In this document: piece by piece, positions 62,546 through 64,000 of the stretch
Numbering within the stretch: the stretch's first letter is position 1
Layout of the letters: each line of letters opens with the position of its first letter
NCBI RefSeq assembly: GCF_000334915.1
Contig: NZ_AMSF01000055.1
Location: 96,558-160,557, forward strand
Direction: 5' to 3'
Length of the DNA stretch: 64,000 nucleotides
From: Dyella ginsengisoli LA-4
GTDB taxonomy: Bacteria; Pseudomonadota; Gammaproteobacteria; Xanthomonadales; Rhodanobacteraceae
Program-made: the position numbers and the translations under genes
Notes under the pieces: generated by a model
What the model was told of the DNA's origin: nothing
The model's database searches: none
The model's input: the letters and a program-made list of their open reading frames with translations, nothing else

Positions 62546-62950
62546 TCAGGCCGCCGCACCGACATGACGGTGAATCGCCCCGAGCAGCTCGTCGCGCGTG
62601 AACGGCTTGGTCAGATACTGCTCGGCGCCGACGATGCGGCCGCGGGCCTTGTCGAACAGGCCGTCCTTCGAGCTGAGCATGATGACAGGCGTGGAGCGGA
62701 ACAGCGGGTTGTTCTTGATCAGCGCGCAGGTCTGATAGCCGTCCAGGCGCGGCATCATGATGTCGACGAAGATGATCGCCGGTTTCTGGTCGGAGATCTT
62801 GGCCAGCGCCTCGAAGCCGTCGACGGCGGTCAGCACGTCGCAGCCTTCCTTCTTCAGCAAGGTCTCGGCGGTGCGCCGGATGGTCTTGGAGTCGTCGATC
62901 ACCATGACCTTCAGACCGGCCAGACCGTTAGCACTCACGTTCAAGTTCAC
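62546..62950 (-). CDS. pilG: PilG, CheY-like response regulator
   Basis: The 134-residue regulator has KVMVIDDSKTIRRTAETLLKKEG, the phospho-acceptor in IIFVDIMMPRLDGYQTC, and YLTKPFTRDELL. It promotes pilus extension in relatives. It is the first gene of the pilG-H-I-J-chpA-B-C run and is divergent from gshB across 320 bases, as in Pseudomonas. Confidence 0.94.
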   Translation of the reverse strand: MNLNVSANGLAGLKVMVIDDSKTIRRTAETLLKKEGCDVLTAVDGFEALAKISDQKPAIIFVDIMMPRLDGYQTCALIKNNPLFRSTPVIMLSSKDGLFDKARGRIVGAEQYLTKPFTRDELLGAIHRHVGAAA

Positions 62951-63270
62951 TCAATCCCCCTGCGGCCCGCCCCAGGCTCAGGTGAAGCAGCGTTAGCGCC
63001 TTGGCAGCCTTCGGCGCTATCGCAGCAGATTAAAAATGTCCAGCTTGGTGTTGTTATGACGCGTTTTTTCGTAGAACGCCGATCAGTCGTTGCTGTTTAC
63101 CGCTTGCCCCCCGGCCCGTCAAGCCGAAAGGCTGCTGGCTGCCCAGTGTGTCGCGCTTGCGAAAACGGTCAACCGGCCCCTTCGAGGGGGCCGGCGCGCC
63201 TTGCCCAGCATCGACGGGTCGGCGAACATGCCTGTCCCCGCAACGCCCCCGCCCCACCCCGGAGAAGCCC
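62951..63270. promoter_or_regulatory. pilG-gshB divergent intergenic region
   Basis: This 320-base region has no supported gene. An AT-rich patch at 63029-63085 is probably the pilG promoter area. It gives a minus-strand TTTAAT (63029-63034) as a possible -10, but no convincing -35 was found. A small AGCC-GAAA-GGCT hairpin lies at 63122-63133. A stronger one pairs CCGGCCCC (63173-63180) with GGGGCCGG (63187-63194) around TTCGAG, 76 bases before gshB, without a T run. The gshB ribosome site is GGAG at 63261-63264. Confidence 0.45.
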
Positions 63271-64000
63271 ATGCCGCTCTCGGTCGCCGTGCTGATGGAC
63301 CCCATCAGTGCCATCAAGATCGTGAAGGACACCACCTTCGCCATGCTGCTGGAAGCGCAGCGGCGAGGCCATCGGCTGCTCTACATGGAACAGGGCGACC
63401 TCGCCCTGCGCGATGGCCTGCCATGGGCGCGGCTGGCCACGCTGAAGGTGAAGGACGATCCCTCCGGCTGGTTCGAACTGGAAACGGCGCAGTGGCAGGA
63501 CCTGCGTGATATCGACGTGGTGCTGATGCGCAAGGATCCCCCGGTCGACCAGCAGTTCCTGTACGACACCATGGTGCTGGAGGCCGCACAGCGGGCCGGC
63601 ACCCAGGTGATCAACGACCCGCGCTCGCTGCGCGACTGCAACGAGAAGGTGTTCGCCCTGCATTTCCCGCAATGCATGGCACCGACCCTGGTGGCACGCG
63701 ATCCGGCCGAACTGCGCGCCTTCGTCGCCGAACACGGCGAGGCGGTGCTCAAGCCGCTGGATGGCATGGGCGGGCGGGGGATCTTCCGCGTGAAGGCCGG
63801 CGACCCGAACCTCAATTCGATGCTGGAGACCTTGCTGGGTGGCGATTCGCACGGCCAGGGTCGGCAGTTCGCGGTGGCGCAGAAATTCATTCCGCAGATC
63901 AGCGCCGGCGACAAGCGCGTGCTGCTGGTCGATGGCGAGCCGGTGCCGTACGCGCTGGCGCGGATTCCGCAGGGCAACGAGTTCCGTGGCAACCTGGCGG
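63271..64000 (+). CDS. gshB: Glutathione synthetase (5' part, cut by window end)
   Basis: The frame stays open from the ATG at 63271 to the last base, giving 243 residues, about three quarters of the usual 315-320. It matches prokaryotic GshB: VLMDPISAIKIVKDTTFAMLLEAQRRGH at the start, VLMRKDPPVDQQFLYDT, VINDPRSLRDCNEKVFAL, then the ATP-grasp segment AVLKPLDGMGGRGIFRV and RVLLVDGEPVPYALARIPQ. It joins glycine to gamma-glutamylcysteine. The C-terminal end is outside the window. Confidence 0.95.
   Translation, partial: MPLSVAVLMDPISAIKIVKDTTFAMLLEAQRRGHRLLYMEQGDLALRDGLPWARLATLKVKDDPSGWFELETAQWQDLRDIDVVLMRKDPPVDQQFLYDTMVLEAAQRAGTQVINDPRSLRDCNEKVFALHFPQCMAPTLVARDPAELRAFVAEHGEAVLKPLDGMGGRGIFRVKAGDPNLNSMLETLLGGDSHGQGRQFAVAQKFIPQISAGDKRVLLVDGEPVPYALARIPQGNEFRGNLA

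Noticed and set aside
63173..63194. Terminator before gshB
   Set aside because: Strong hairpin but without T residues on either strand, and no gene ends there; listed only as part of the intergenic region.

Overview
The window is high-GC DNA (roughly 65-70% G+C over most of its length) from a gammaproteobacterium that looks like Xanthomonadales, probably Rhodanobacteraceae or Xanthomonadaceae. The reasons are the pilB-pilC-pilD-coaE block, the pilG-pilH-pilI-pilJ-chpA-chpB-chpC cluster divergent from gshB, a lone gspN beside bioA, and a RegB/RegA redox pair. This assignment is inferred from gene content, not from a search. No tRNA, rRNA, insertion sequence, prophage or CRISPR array was recognised.

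1-14.3 kb is a glycan region. It starts with a GT-C-like membrane protein. A tightly coupled seven-gene cassette follows (1996-7824): sugar aminotransferase, acyl carrier protein, two KAS III-type synthases, Rieske oxygenase, short-chain reductase and NeuD/PglD-type acyltransferase. It reads as a pathway that builds an unusual acyl group on a carrier protein and attaches it to an amino sugar. Then come a flippase, four glycosyltransferases and a zinc-ribbon methyltransferase. The block abuts pilB, and no pilin gene lies between pilB and pilC, so it may be a pilin or surface-glycan modification island.

14.4-19.1 kb holds the type IV pilus assembly ATPase, platform protein, prepilin peptidase and coaE. 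19.1-27.7 kb is housekeeping: mutT, folA, thyA, an AIM24 protein, a REP-type inverted repeat, lgt, an S9 peptidase, two TPM-domain proteins, lemA and dgkA. 27.9-45.8 kb carries a peptide transporter, RegB/RegA, an isoaspartyl peptidase, a BlaI/M56 pair with two operator-like palindromes, a one-chain 3-oxoacid CoA-transferase, an OmpR-type two-component system, tesA divergent from ybbA-ybbP, a GST, an anion permease, a GSGD-repeat envelope protein and mazG. 45.8-51.1 kb has a GA-rich inverted repeat, cysQ, nudE, an inositol-monophosphatase-family gene, gspN, bioA and rsmE.

51.2-63 kb is the Chp chemosensory cluster that controls twitching in related bacteria. ChpA has 2012 residues. ChpB has lost the standard methylesterase serine, and no pilK methyltransferase is present. 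The window ends inside gshB.

Overlapping ATGA, GTGA and TGATG junctions are very common, so many genes are probably translationally coupled. Strand-opposed reading frames inside these genes are mostly composition artefacts and are left out.
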